A stretch of DNA of 64,000 nucleotides. Source: Candidatus Methylopumilus sp. (lineage in GTDB: Bacteria > Pseudomonadota > Gammaproteobacteria > Burkholderiales > Methylophilaceae). This document shows, piece after piece, positions 1-9,334 of this stretch. Position 1 is the stretch's first letter, and each line of letters begins with the position of its first letter. The position numbers and the translations under genes were made by a program. The notes below the pieces were generated by a model. The model worked only from the letters and a program-made list of their open reading frames with translations. It did no database searches and was not told the DNA's origin. The DNA lies in the NCBI GenBank assembly GCA_024640945.1, contig JAHEEA010000003.1:1-64000 (forward strand), given 5' to 3'.

Positions 1-1
1 T

Positions 2-77
2 TGGTGGGCTGTGCGGGGATCGAACCCACGACAAACGGATTAAAAGTCCGCTGCTCTACCAGCTGAGCTAACAGCCC
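2..77 (-). tRNA. tRNA-Lys (anticodon UUU)
   Basis: The reverse complement folds as a 76-nt tRNA. It has a GGGCTGT/ACAGCCC acceptor stem, a TAGCTCAGCTGGTAGAGCA D-arm, anticodon loop CTTTTAA giving anticodon UUU (lysine), a GGTTCGATCC T-arm and an encoded CCA end. It lies downstream of ffh on the same strand and has its own promoter in the gap between them. Confidence 0.97.
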
Positions 78-119
78 TAAATCAGTTCACTTATAAAGCG
101 TTCTAATTCGAAGGCCGCA

Positions 120-148
120 ATTATGCTTAAATAAAACGACCAAGTCAA
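120..148 (-). promoter_or_regulatory. sigma-70 promoter for tRNA-Lys
   Basis: On the minus strand there is a -35 box TTGACT (148..143), a 17-bp spacer and a -10 box CATAAT (125..120), close to consensus. The predicted start near 113 would give a short 5' extension before the tRNA at 77. It lies between the ffh stop and the tRNA. Confidence 0.75.
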
Positions 149-155
149 TCAAAGT

Positions 156-1511
156 CTAGCGTAAACCTGGAAATTTTCCTTGCATGGCACGCATCATTTT
201 ACCCATGCCTCCTTTTGAGAACATTTTCATCATCTTTTGAGTCTCTTCGAACTGGTTCAAAAGTCTATTAACATCCTGCACTTGCACGCCAGAACCCGCT
301 GCAATACGGCGTTTTCTTGTGGCTTTGATGATTTCAGGCTTGCGACGCTCCAACGCTGTCATTGAATTGATAATACCTTCAATGCGGCGCATAGCTTTGT
401 CGCCATCTTCGTTATTCATTTTACCGGCCATGCCTGATGACATTTGCGCAGGGAGTTTATCCATAAGGGCGCCAACGCCCCCCATCTTACGCATTTGCAC
501 CATTTGCGCTTTAAAGTCTTCTAGGTCAAAGTTTTTACCTGACTTTACTTTGTCTGCTAATTTTTTAGCTTCTTCTAGATCAACACTTTTTTGCGCTTGC
601 TCAATAAGTGAAAGCACATCGCCCATGCCAAGCACGCGTGATGCCATACGCTCTGGATGGAAAGGCTCTAAACCATCAACTTTTTCACTGACACCAATAA
701 ATTTAATAGGTTTTCCTGTGACATGACGGACTGATAAAGCAGCACCGCCACGTGAATCACCATCTAATTTAGTCAGGACAATACCCGTAAGTGGCAATGT
801 TTCGCCAAAAGCACGTGCGGTATTAATCGCATCTTGACCTTGCATGGCATCGACCACGAATAAGGTTTCAATTGGGTTGAGCTGTTGATGTAGGGCTTTG
901 ATTTCGGCCATCATGGCTTCATCAATGCCTAAACGACCTGCGGTATCGAAAATTAACACGTCATAGAAGAAACGCTTGGCATAGACTAATACATCACGCG
1001 CGATGTCTTCTGGTTTTTGTGTATTACTTGAATCGAAGAAATCGATTTCTAAACTATTCGCCAGCGTTTTAAGCTGTTCAATTGCGGCAGGGCGATAAAT
1101 ATCAGCGCTCACCAGCAATACTTTTTTCTTTTGCTCTTTTAAAAGCTTGGCGAGTTTTGCAGATGTGGTCGTTTTACCAGAACCTTGCAAACCGGCCATT
1201 AAAATCACGGCTGGCGGCACAGCAGCCAGATTTAAGCCTACATTCTCAGCCCCCATAAGCTTGGTCAGCTCTTGATGAACCACTTCAATCACCGCTTGGC
1301 CTGGCGTTAAGCTTGCAAGCACTTCCTTGCCTTGGGCACGCTCTTTTACTTGAGCAATAAAGTCTTTAACCACTGGCAATGCAACGTCTGCCTCTAGCAA
1401 GGCCATGCGCACTTCACGCATTGCGTCTGCAATATTGTCTTCCGTTAGGCGGGCTTGGCCGCGCAGGGTTTTAATAACCCCTTGTAAACGACCACTTAAA
1501 TTTTCTAACAT
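156..1511 (-). CDS. ffh: signal recognition particle protein Ffh
   Basis: SRP54-type GTPase that binds signal sequences as they leave the ribosome and, with 4.5S RNA and FtsY, delivers the ribosome to the Sec translocon at the inner membrane. The 451-residue length is typical. The N domain (about 1-90) is followed by the G domain with GLQGSGKTT near residue 107, DTAGR near 190 and TKLDGD near 248. The C-terminal M domain (about 300-451) is rich in methionine and holds the signal-peptide groove and RNA-binding region. It is divergent from the CcsA-like gene at 1636, an arrangement shared with E. coli ffh/ypjD. Confidence 0.98.
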   Translation of the reverse strand: MLENLSGRLQGVIKTLRGQARLTEDNIADAMREVRMALLEADVALPVVKDFIAQVKERAQGKEVLASLTPGQAVIEVVHQELTKLMGAENVGLNLAAVPPAVILMAGLQGSGKTTTSAKLAKLLKEQKKKVLLVSADIYRPAAIEQLKTLANSLEIDFFDSSNTQKPEDIARDVLVYAKRFFYDVLIFDTAGRLGIDEAMMAEIKALHQQLNPIETLFVVDAMQGQDAINTARAFGETLPLTGIVLTKLDGDSRGGAALSVRHVTGKPIKFIGVSEKVDGLEPFHPERMASRVLGMGDVLSLIEQAQKSVDLEEAKKLADKVKSGKNFDLEDFKAQMVQMRKMGGVGALMDKLPAQMSSGMAGKMNNEDGDKAMRRIEGIINSMTALERRKPEIIKATRKRRIAAGSGVQVQDVNRLLNQFEETQKMMKMFSKGGMGKMMRAMQGKFPGLR

Positions 1512-1635
1512 GCTTTTAATTTCCTAATTGAAATAAGCGAATTTGATTTTCAATCGCACAGACGAGACCCTAAATTAAGCTCATGCTATAGTGTGATTTG
1601 TTAATAACTAACGTGATTTTAACTCATAACCCAAA

Positions 1636-2457
1636 ATGCAAGCATCTACCTATCTACCTTATTTAGCTGTTGTTCTAAATTACGCATTAGTTGCGACAGA
1701 TTTTTGGCGAGCCGCAAATAAAACAAGCGCATCATCAAAAAGTCTGAGCTTACGTTGGCATTCAGGTTTAATTGCATTGGGTTTATTAATTCACGGCGGC
1801 CTGCTTTACCAAGATATCTTCATTGGTGATTTAAATCTCAATATTGCGAATACTGTATCGGCGGTTCTTTGGTTAACCGTTTTAATTTATTGGATTGCAA
1901 ATTTCAAACACCAATTAAACAGCCTACAAGCTTTTGTATTGCCACCTGCCGCTCTAGCTGTTGCTGCGCAAGCTTATTCACACAACACCCACATTAACGC
2001 ATACGCAAGTGAGCCTTTATTTGTAGCGCACATCATCATTGCGATGGTGGCCTATAGCTTATTTACCTTTGCCGCTTTACACGCATTACTCATGGCGATG
2101 GCTGAACGCAGTCTGCATCAAAAAAATAATCTCATTAAGTTGCCTAGCTTTCCACCGATTATGATGATGGAGACTTTGTTATTCAGAATTATTGGCTTGG
2201 GGTTTGTATTACTGACATTCACACTCATCAGCGGAATGTTGTTTTCTGAGCAAATTTTTCATCAAGCTTTAAAAATGAATCACAAAAATATTTTTGCGAT
2301 TATTTCATGGCTGATTTACGGTGGCTTGCTCTTCGGTAGATTGCAATACGGCTGGCGTGGCCGCACTGCAATTCGTTGGACGCTTTCTGGCTTTGTGATT
2401 TTATTGCTGGCTTATGTCGGCACTAAATTTGTACTAGAAGTACTGCTAGGCCGCTAA
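1636..2457 (+). CDS. CcsA/HemX-like inner membrane protein (YpjD family)
   Basis: A 273-residue polytopic protein with about eight hydrophobic segments spread over its length, beginning immediately after the N-terminus. It belongs to the cytochrome c assembly protein family (CcsA/CcmC/HemX fold). The family's heme-handling members act in cytochrome c maturation, but the YpjD branch next to ffh has no firmly known reaction. The position beside a divergent ffh is conserved in many proteobacteria and supports the assignment. It converges on the HAD hydrolase at 2460 with only two bases between the stops. Confidence 0.8.
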   Translation: MQASTYLPYLAVVLNYALVATDFWRAANKTSASSKSLSLRWHSGLIALGLLIHGGLLYQDIFIGDLNLNIANTVSAVLWLTVLIYWIANFKHQLNSLQAFVLPPAALAVAAQAYSHNTHINAYASEPLFVAHIIIAMVAYSLFTFAALHALLMAMAERSLHQKNNLIKLPSFPPIMMMETLLFRIIGLGFVLLTFTLISGMLFSEQIFHQALKMNHKNIFAIISWLIYGGLLFGRLQYGWRGRTAIRWTLSGFVILLLAYVGTKFVLEVLLGR

Positions 2458-2459
2458 GA

Positions 2460-3122
2460 TTATCTTAGGCTGATAATCGGCCAGTTTTTGTCTTTTGCGT
2501 ATTGCTCTAAAACCGGATCAGGATTCACTGCAACTGGCGCATCAACCAGCTTCATCAACGGTAAATCATTGTGTGAATCGCTATAAAACCAAGTCTTATT
2601 AAAATCCTTCAGCGATTCACCACGCGCTGCTAGCCATTCATTCAAACGTGTGATTTTGCCTTCTTGAAAACTTGGCGTACCAACAACCTTGCCAGTAAAT
2701 TCACCTTTCACTTCTTCAGGCATTGTTCCGATTAAATGTTCAATACCAAATGCCTTGGCAATTGGCCCTGTCACAAAGCTATTTGTAGCAGTAATAATCA
2801 ACATCAAATCGCCATTGGCGCGATGCTTTTCAACTAGCGCACGTGATTTTTCAGTCATCATAGGTGCAATTTTTGTTTGCATAAATTGCTGATGCCAAGC
2901 ATCTAACTGAGCACGTGGATGTTGACTCAGCGGCTTTAGTTGGAATGCTAAGAATTTATAAATATCTAATTGGCCAGCTTTGTAATCAGCGTAAAACTGA
3001 TCATTAATCGCTGCATGTTCTGCGCGATTTAATACGTCAATTTCAATTAAAAACTCACCCCATTGGTAATCACTATCACCAGCGAGCAAAGTGTTATCCA
3101 AATCAAAAATCGCTAAATCCAA
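2460..3122 (-). CDS. HAD-IB family phosphatase (SerB-like)
   Basis: A 220-residue haloacid dehalogenase hydrolase. HAD motif I (FDLDNTLLAGDSD) is at residues 6-18, motif II is the Thr in IITATNSF (about 110), and motif IV DSHNDLPLM (about 182) supplies the Mg2+ ligands. The family includes phosphoserine phosphatase and related small-molecule phosphatases. The substrate cannot be read from the sequence. The start is TTG rather than ATG: a strong ribosome-binding site (GAGGAG) sits six bases before TTG, and no ATG precedes motif I. It lies downstream of leuA on the same strand, behind a hairpin. Confidence 0.85.
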   Translation of the reverse strand: MDLAIFDLDNTLLAGDSDYQWGEFLIEIDVLNRAEHAAINDQFYADYKAGQLDIYKFLAFQLKPLSQHPRAQLDAWHQQFMQTKIAPMMTEKSRALVEKHRANGDLMLIITATNSFVTGPIAKAFGIEHLIGTMPEEVKGEFTGKVVGTPSFQEGKITRLNEWLAARGESLKDFNKTWFYSDSHNDLPLMKLVDAPVAVNPDPVLEQYAKDKNWPIISLR

Positions 3123-3145
3123 CAGATACTCCTCAACAAATAAAT

Positions 3146-3167
3146 ACAGGCGACATGAGCCGCCTGT
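3146..3167 (-). terminator. hairpin downstream of leuA
   Basis: On the minus strand ACAGGCG and CGCCTGT form a perfect 7-bp stem with an 8-nt loop, followed by the T-rich tract ATTTATTTG. It is placed between the leuA stop and the HAD hydrolase start. The T-tract is interrupted, so it may be a weak terminator or a processing hairpin. Confidence 0.5.
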
Positions 3168-3191
3168 AAAAACAATCCATGTTACAAAAAA

Positions 3192-4733
3192 CTAAACTTG
3201 CGGATGCGCACGTTCAGATTTAGCTTGGATTTTATTCAAACCATTTAAATACGCTTTAGCTGACGCAATCACGATATCAGTATCAGCGCCTTGACCATTC
3301 ACAATACGACCACCTTTAGATAAACGTACTGTCACTTCACCTTGAGCGTCTGTTCCACTCGTGATGTTGTTCACTGAATATAAAAGTAATTCAGCGCCAC
3401 TATTCACGATTTTTTCAATCGCTTTAAATGCAGCATCTACTGGACCGCCGCCATCTGCCTCAGCACGTTTTTCTGCGCCATTATCAAGCACAGCAACCAC
3501 TGCGTGTGGCGTTTCACCTGTTTGTGAACATACTTGCAAATAAGCCAATTTAAAATACTCAGTGTCATCGCTCACGAATTCATCGCTTACCAATGCTTGA
3601 ATATCTTCATCAAAAATTTCAGATTTTTTATCAGCCAAGGTTTTAAAGCGCGCAAAAGCTGCGTTTAACGCTTCTTCACCATCTAAGGTAATGCCTAATT
3701 CTTCCAAACGTGATCTGAAAGCATTACGGCCAGACAATTTACCTAAAGTTAATTTGTTGGCGTTCCAACCCACATCTTCGGCACGCATAATTTCGTAAGT
3801 TTCACGGAATTTCAATACGCCGTCTTGGTGAATACCACTTTCATGTGCGAAAGCATTTGCACCAACCACTGCTTTGTTAGGCTGAACTGGATAGCCAGTA
3901 ATGGTTGAAACCAATTTTGAAGTCGGCACGATTTGAGTCGTGTCGATAGAAGTGCTTAAGTTAAATACATCTTTACGTGTACGCACTGCCATGACGATTT
4001 CTTCCAAGCTGGCATTACCTGCACGCTCACCCAAGCCATTAATCGTACATTCAACTTGGCGTGCACCGCCCATCACAGCTGCTAATGAGTTAGCTACCGC
4101 CATGCCTAAGTCGTTATGGCAATGTGTTGACCAAACCACTTTGTCTGAATTCTTAACACGCGCAATTAATTGCTGCATACGCTCACCCCAAAGTGCAGGG
4201 ATTGAGTAACCAACAGTATCTGGCACGTTAATAGTTTTAGCGCCCGCTTCAATCACGGCGTCAAACACTTTTACCAAGAAATCCATATCAGAACGCACTG
4301 CATCTTCTGCAGAGAACTCTACGTCATCGGTATATTCCAACGCCCACTTCACGGCCTGAACTGCACGCGCCAACACCTGGTCTGGCGTCATGCGTAATTT
4401 ATTTTCCATGTGTATAGGTGAGGTCGCGATAAAGGTATGAATACGGCCTTTTTTCGCAGGTTTAATCGCTTCACCAGCACGGCGGATATCATTTTCATTA
4501 GCACGCGCTAATGAACAAACCGTTGAATCTTTAATGGCTTCAGCAACCGCGTAAATCGCATCAAAGTCGCCAGGGCTCGCTGCTGCAAAACCAGCTTCAA
4601 TGACGTTCACGCCCAATTTTTCAAGTTGACGTGCGATACGAATTTTTTCTTCTTTAGTCATCGCAGCGCCTGGGCTTTGTTCGCCATCGCGCAATGTTGT
4701 ATCAAATATGATTAATTGATTATTTTGAGTCAT
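3192..4733 (-). CDS. leuA: 2-isopropylmalate synthase
   Basis: Condenses acetyl-CoA with 2-ketoisovalerate, the first committed step of leucine biosynthesis in the cytoplasm. At 513 residues it is the standard bacterial type I form. The HMGL-like TIM barrel starts with [14 protein letters not shown] (about 9-22), with metal-site histidines in [11 protein letters not shown] (about 201-211). The C-terminal regulatory domain (about 390-510), which binds leucine for feedback inhibition, is intact. A 232-base leader separates it from pssA and contains a leucine-rich short ORF (4831-4920), suggesting attenuation-type control. Confidence 0.98.
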   Translation of the reverse strand: MTQNNQLIIFDTTLRDGEQSPGAAMTKEEKIRIARQLEKLGVNVIEAGFAAASPGDFDAIYAVAEAIKDSTVCSLARANENDIRRAGEAIKPAKKGRIHTFIATSPIHMENKLRMTPDQVLARAVQAVKWALEYTDDVEFSAEDAVRSDMDFLVKVFDAVIEAGAKTINVPDTVGYSIPALWGERMQQLIARVKNSDKVVWSTHCHNDLGMAVANSLAAVMGGARQVECTINGLGERAGNASLEEIVMAVRTRKDVFNLSTSIDTTQIVPTSKLVSTITGYPVQPNKAVVGANAFAHESGIHQDGVLKFRETYEIMRAEDVGWNANKLTLGKLSGRNAFRSRLEELGITLDGEEALNAAFARFKTLADKKSEIFDEDIQALVSDEFVSDDTEYFKLAYLQVCSQTGETPHAVVAVLDNGAEKRAEADGGGPVDAAFKAIEKIVNSGAELLLYSVNNITSGTDAQGEVTVRLSKGGRIVNGQGADTDIVIASAKAYLNGLNKIQAKSERAHPQV

Positions 4734-4759
4734 TTTATTTTTCCATCTTAATTTTTATA

Positions 4760-4840
4760 GCAGTACCCGTTACGCATTCGTCATAACGGCATGGGCAAAT
4801 CTGTATTGTGGTGTTTGGTATGTGTACTGCCTAAGGCAGT
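4760..4840 (-). promoter_or_regulatory. alternative RNA pairings in the leuA leader
   Basis: Several perfect complementarities compete on the minus strand. ACTGCC/GGCAGT (4840-4826, loop TTA) forms a hairpin over the stop of the leader ORF. GCAGTAC (4830-4824) can instead pair with GTACTGC (4766-4760). CCGTTA/TAACGG (4789-4784 with 4772-4767) is a local hairpin. GTTACGC inside the leader ORF (4858-4852) can pair with GCGTAAC (4775-4769). These pairings are mutually exclusive, as expected of an attenuator. No U-run follows the last arm, so intrinsic termination is not obvious; translational or Rho-linked control is possible. Confidence 0.5.
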
Positions 4841-4920
4841 AGTTTTGCTAGGCGTAACAAAGCACCAGCCAAGAGATGGCTGGAATTTGAATGTGCAGAT
4901 GTGTAACTGTTTAATAACAT
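4831..4920 (-). CDS. putative leucine leader peptide of leuA
   Basis: An ORF of 29 codons too short for the track: ATG TTA TTA AAC ... CTA CTG CCT TAG. Nine of 29 residues are leucine, with a leucine-dense end (LLAGALLRLAKLLP) read through TTG, TTA, CTA, CTG and CTC codons. A perfect 7-bp hairpin (CCAGCCA/TGGCTGG, 4865-4883) lies inside it. It ends 97 bases before leuA, and its stop codon is embedded in an RNA hairpin. There is no Shine-Dalgarno; the likely promoter would start transcription about two bases before the ATG, so translation could be leaderless. Position and composition argue for a leucine-sensing attenuator peptide; chance is the alternative. Confidence 0.55.
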   Translation of the reverse strand: MLLNSYTSAHSNSSHLLAGALLRLAKLLP

Positions 4921-4928
4921 AACGAAAT

Positions 4929-4959
4929 AATATCATGCTTTTTATTAAAGAATAGTCAA
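4929..4959 (-). promoter_or_regulatory. candidate leuA promoter
   Basis: Minus-strand -35 TTGACT (4959-4954) and -10 GATATT (4934-4929) separated by 19 bp, slightly long. It sits immediately before the leucine-rich short ORF, and overlaps nothing but the first bases downstream of... the pssA stop at 4966. The -35 box is strong; the -10 box is only a 4/6 match. Confidence 0.45.
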
Positions 4960-4965
4960 TTAAAC

Positions 4966-5793
4966 TTATGACTCTGATAAGTTTTGCTTTGATTCTTTTT
5001 GGCCAACTCTCTGCAATATCCACAACACATAGCCTGACAAGGCATAAACAAAAGACACAAAGAATAAGACTTCTGGTGGACTGTAAGACACCAAGACGAT
5101 CGCCAATACAACAAACAAGATAACGATGAATGGCACACTACTTCTTAAGTTAATGTCTTTACCGCTATAAAAACGTAAATCACTGACCATTGATAAACCA
5201 GCGCCAACCGTTAAAGTCCAAGCAATCCATTTCATTTTTAACCAAGGATAAAAGTCTAAATCGCCTGGCAAATCATTATCAAAACAAACCCAAACCAAAC
5301 CAGCTAACAATGCAGCGGCGGCAGGACTAGGCAAGCCTTGGAAATAGCGTTTATCAGCATTACCTGAATTCGTATTAAAACGTGCCAAACGTAAGGCAGC
5401 ACAAGCGCAATAAATAAAGGCAGCAATCCACCCTAATTTACCCATAGGCTTAAGTGCCCAAACATAAAGCACTAAAGATGGCGCAACTCCGAAAGAAACC
5501 ATGTCTGAAAGACTATCAAATTCAGCACCAAATGCACTTTGCGTGTTGGTCATACGGGCAACACGGCCATCCAACCCATCAAGCACCATGGCAATAAAAA
5601 TGGCGACAGCAGCATGTTCATATTTGCCATTCATCGCTTGAACAATGGCATAAAACCCAGCAAACAAAGCTGCTGTGGTAAATAAATTAGGAAGTAAATA
5701 AATCCCACGCTCACGCAAACTAGCTTGTGCAAGAGTGCTTTTACGACGGGTACGAGGTGTAGCTTCAGCCATATTTTCTGCATTTCCAATCAT
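4966..5793 (-). CDS. pssA: CDP-diacylglycerol--serine O-phosphatidyltransferase
   Basis: Inner-membrane enzyme that makes phosphatidylserine, the precursor of phosphatidylethanolamine, from CDP-diacylglycerol and serine. The CDP-alcohol phosphotransferase signature DGLDGRVAR...G...D...D is complete at residues 72-97, followed by several membrane segments to the C-terminus. At 275 residues it matches the PssA type II length. Starts at residue 1 or residue 8 (Met) are both possible; neither has a strong ribosome-binding site. The pssA-leuA order is common in betaproteobacteria, where ilvC often lies upstream; here tgt diverges instead. Confidence 0.95.
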   Translation of the reverse strand: MIGNAENMAEATPRTRRKSTLAQASLRERGIYLLPNLFTTAALFAGFYAIVQAMNGKYEHAAVAIFIAMVLDGLDGRVARMTNTQSAFGAEFDSLSDMVSFGVAPSLVLYVWALKPMGKLGWIAAFIYCACAALRLARFNTNSGNADKRYFQGLPSPAAAALLAGLVWVCFDNDLPGDLDFYPWLKMKWIAWTLTVGAGLSMVSDLRFYSGKDINLRSSVPFIVILFVVLAIVLVSYSPPEVLFFVSFVYALSGYVLWILQRVGQKESKQNLSES

Positions 5794-5862
5794 TAATCTT
5801 TGGCTAGTATATCAAAGGCTAGCTAATTGCCTATGCCTGACTATGATAGTATCGCGTTTTGA

Positions 5863-7011
<1,149 letters not shown>

Positions 7012-7074
7012 GACTCTATGTTAATATTTCGCACTTATTGAATACACTAAGCTAGTAAAGAAAGGCTCTACCTC

Positions 7075-7392
7075 ATGTTAATTAGTACCGCTTACGCTGC
7101 ATCATCTGCTCCAGCACAAGACTGGACAAGTTTTTTACCAATGGTTGTTATTTTTGTTCTGTTTTATTTCATGTTGATTCGTCCACAAATGAAACAAGCA
7201 AAAGCCCAACGTGAGATGATTGCTGCCTTGCAAAAAGGTGATGAAGTTGCAACAAGCAGCGGCATTATCGGCAAAATCACTAAAGTAGGTGACGATATCA
7301 TTAGCCTTGAAATTGCTGCGGGCGTTGTGATTAACGTTCAAAAACCTGCTATTCAAGCAAAATTAGAAAAAGGCACGATCAAAGCGCTTTAA
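7075..7392 (+). CDS. yajC: Sec translocon accessory subunit YajC
   Basis: A 105-residue protein with one membrane segment (about residues 20-38, ending FMLIRPQMKQ) and a small cytoplasmic domain with the GDEVATSSGIIGKI motif of the YajC family. It associates with SecD-SecF and SecYEG at the inner membrane. It lies 63 bases after tgt and 76 bases before secD, almost certainly in the same transcript. Confidence 0.96.
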   Translation: MLISTAYAASSAPAQDWTSFLPMVVIFVLFYFMLIRPQMKQAKAQREMIAALQKGDEVATSSGIIGKITKVGDDIISLEIAAGVVINVQKPAIQAKLEKGTIKAL

Positions 7393-7411
7393 TCTTAAGT
7401 TATTTATCAAT

Positions 7412-7432
7412 ATGGCCTAGCAACGCTAGGTC
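7412..7432 (+). other. hairpin between yajC and secD
   Basis: The imperfect inverted repeat TGgCCTAGC-AAC-GCTAGGtCA lies in the 76-base gap. It has no T-run after it, so it is more likely an mRNA stability or processing element than a terminator. Function is a guess. Confidence 0.35.
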
Positions 7433-7468
7433 ATTTAACCATCAACAGTTATTAATGCGAGTCACATC

Positions 7469-9286
7469 ATGAATCGTTACCCATTGTGGAAGTACCTTTT
7501 AGTTTTATTTGTTTTAGCGATAGGCTTGGTTTATTCCATGCCTAATATGTTTGGCGAATCGCCTGCTGTACAAATTACAACTGCAAAAAATTCCGCAAAA
7601 TTGGATCCTGCCACACTTAAAAAAGTGGAAGATGCGCTTAAACAAGAAAACATCACTTTTGATGCAATCTTTATGGATCCTACTGGCGTCAAGGTTCGGT
7701 TTGCTGACACCGATACTCAAATTAAAGCAAAAGATGCGCTTAAAAATAATTTAGGCAAAGATTATGTGGTTGCTTTAAATCTAATCTCACGTTCACCAGC
7801 ATGGCTTACTAACATCGCTGCTCGCCCAATGTATTTGGGTTTGGACTTGCGTGGTGGGGTTCACTTCTTATTACAGGTTGATATGAAGTCAGCGCTTGAC
7901 CAAGCAGCTGATCGTTATGTAAGCGACATTCGCTCTGCCCTTCGTAAAGACCGCATTTCTTATTCTGGCGTTGCACGTGAAGGCCAAACTGTACAAGTTA
8001 AATTTAGTGATGCTGACCAATTAGCAAAAGCTGAAAAAATTCTTAACAAAGAATTCCCTGATTTAACCTTCAAAACGACAAATGAAACCGTGACAGCCAG
8101 CTTGAGCTTAGCGGCACAAACTCGTATTCAAGATTTTGCGCTTAAGCAAAATATCCAAACACTACACAACCGTATTAATGAATTGGGTGTAGCTGAGCCA
8201 GTGATTCAACAACAAGGTTTAGATCGCGTGGTTGTTCAACTTCCAGGCGTTCAAGACACAGCAAAAGCAAAAGAAATTTTAGGTCGTACTGCGACGCTAG
8301 AAATTCGCTTAGTAGATGAAGAAAAAAGTGATCCAGCAACATTAGATCAAGCAAGCAAAGGGCAATTGCCTTTTGGCGATGAATTCTTTGTTGGTCGTAA
8401 TGGTCAGCCAGTATTAGTTAAAAAGAAAGTTGAACTGACTGGTGACTATATTACTGATGCGGGTCCAGGCTTGGATCAACAAAGTGGTCGCTCCGTAGTT
8501 CACGTAACTTTAGATGCTCGCGGTGCACGTATTTTTAGACAAGTGACTAAAGATAACGTTGGTAAACGTATGGCCATTTTACTGATTGAAAAAGGTCAGG
8601 CAGAAGTGATTACTGCACCAGTGATTAACGAAGAAATTGGTGGCGGTCGTGTGCAAATCTCTGGCATGGACAATGTTCAAGAAGCCACTGACATTTCATT
8701 ACTACTTCGTGCTGGCGCGCTTGCCGCACCGATGGAAATCATTGAAGAACGTACTGTTGGCCCAAGCATGGGTGAAGAGAATATCAAACGTGGTATGCAC
8801 TCAACACTATGGGGCTTTGCTGCTATCGCCGTATTCATGTTGATTTACTACGTATTGTTTGGCGGTATTTCAGTGGTTGCACTAGGCATTAACTTGTTGC
8901 TTTTACTTGCCATACTTTCAATGTTGCAAGCAACACTCACCCTGCCAGGTTTAGCCGCGATTGCGTTGACACTGGGGATGGCGATTGATGCAAACGTATT
9001 GATTAATGAACGTATTCGTGAAGAGTTACGCAGCGGTAATTCTCCACAAGCTTCTATCCATGCTGGTTACGACCGAGCATTCGATACGATTTTGGACTCT
9101 AACGTGACAACCATGATTGCCGGTTTGGCCTTGTTCATGTTTGGTTCAGGTCCAGTCAAGGGCTTTGCTGTGGTTCACGTGCTAGGCATTTTGACTTCAA
9201 TGTTTAGTGCTGTTGTTGTATCACGTGCGATTGTGAATTTGGTTTACGGCTATCGTCGCAAAATCGACAAATTAGCGATTGGTTAA
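7469..9286 (+). CDS. secD: protein translocase subunit SecD
   Basis: Proton-motive-force-driven helper of SecYEG-SecA that pulls translocating proteins into the periplasm. The protein has 605 residues: an N-terminal membrane segment (about 7-25), a large periplasmic domain with the LGLDLRGGVHFLL motif (about 123-135), and a C-terminal bundle of five membrane segments with the conserved GMAIDANVLINERIREE stretch (about 505-521). All family landmarks are present. It is co-directional with secF, 48 bases downstream. Confidence 0.97.
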   Translation: MNRYPLWKYLLVLFVLAIGLVYSMPNMFGESPAVQITTAKNSAKLDPATLKKVEDALKQENITFDAIFMDPTGVKVRFADTDTQIKAKDALKNNLGKDYVVALNLISRSPAWLTNIAARPMYLGLDLRGGVHFLLQVDMKSALDQAADRYVSDIRSALRKDRISYSGVAREGQTVQVKFSDADQLAKAEKILNKEFPDLTFKTTNETVTASLSLAAQTRIQDFALKQNIQTLHNRINELGVAEPVIQQQGLDRVVVQLPGVQDTAKAKEILGRTATLEIRLVDEEKSDPATLDQASKGQLPFGDEFFVGRNGQPVLVKKKVELTGDYITDAGPGLDQQSGRSVVHVTLDARGARIFRQVTKDNVGKRMAILLIEKGQAEVITAPVINEEIGGGRVQISGMDNVQEATDISLLLRAGALAAPMEIIEERTVGPSMGEENIKRGMHSTLWGFAAIAVFMLIYYVLFGGISVVALGINLLLLLAILSMLQATLTLPGLAAIALTLGMAIDANVLINERIREELRSGNSPQASIHAGYDRAFDTILDSNVTTMIAGLALFMFGSGPVKGFAVVHVLGILTSMFSAVVVSRAIVNLVYGYRRKIDKLAIG

Positions 9287-9334
9287 TTGCTCGTTTCACT
9301 CATTTAAAGAACGCTTAATTTAAGAGTAAAGATT

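Noticed and set aside
319-726. 135-codon plus-strand ORF inside ffh
   Set aside because: It is the antisense shadow of the well-conserved ffh reading frame; composition is Ser/Ile-rich without domain signal.
4781-5023. 80-codon minus-strand ORF in the leuA leader
   Set aside because: It overlaps the pssA end, lacks a ribosome-binding site and shows no family features; the shorter leucine-rich ORF in another frame fits the context better.
5799-5823. Direct repeat GGCTAG...GGCTAG in the pssA-tgt gap
   Set aside because: Only six bases repeated once; no basis for calling an operator.
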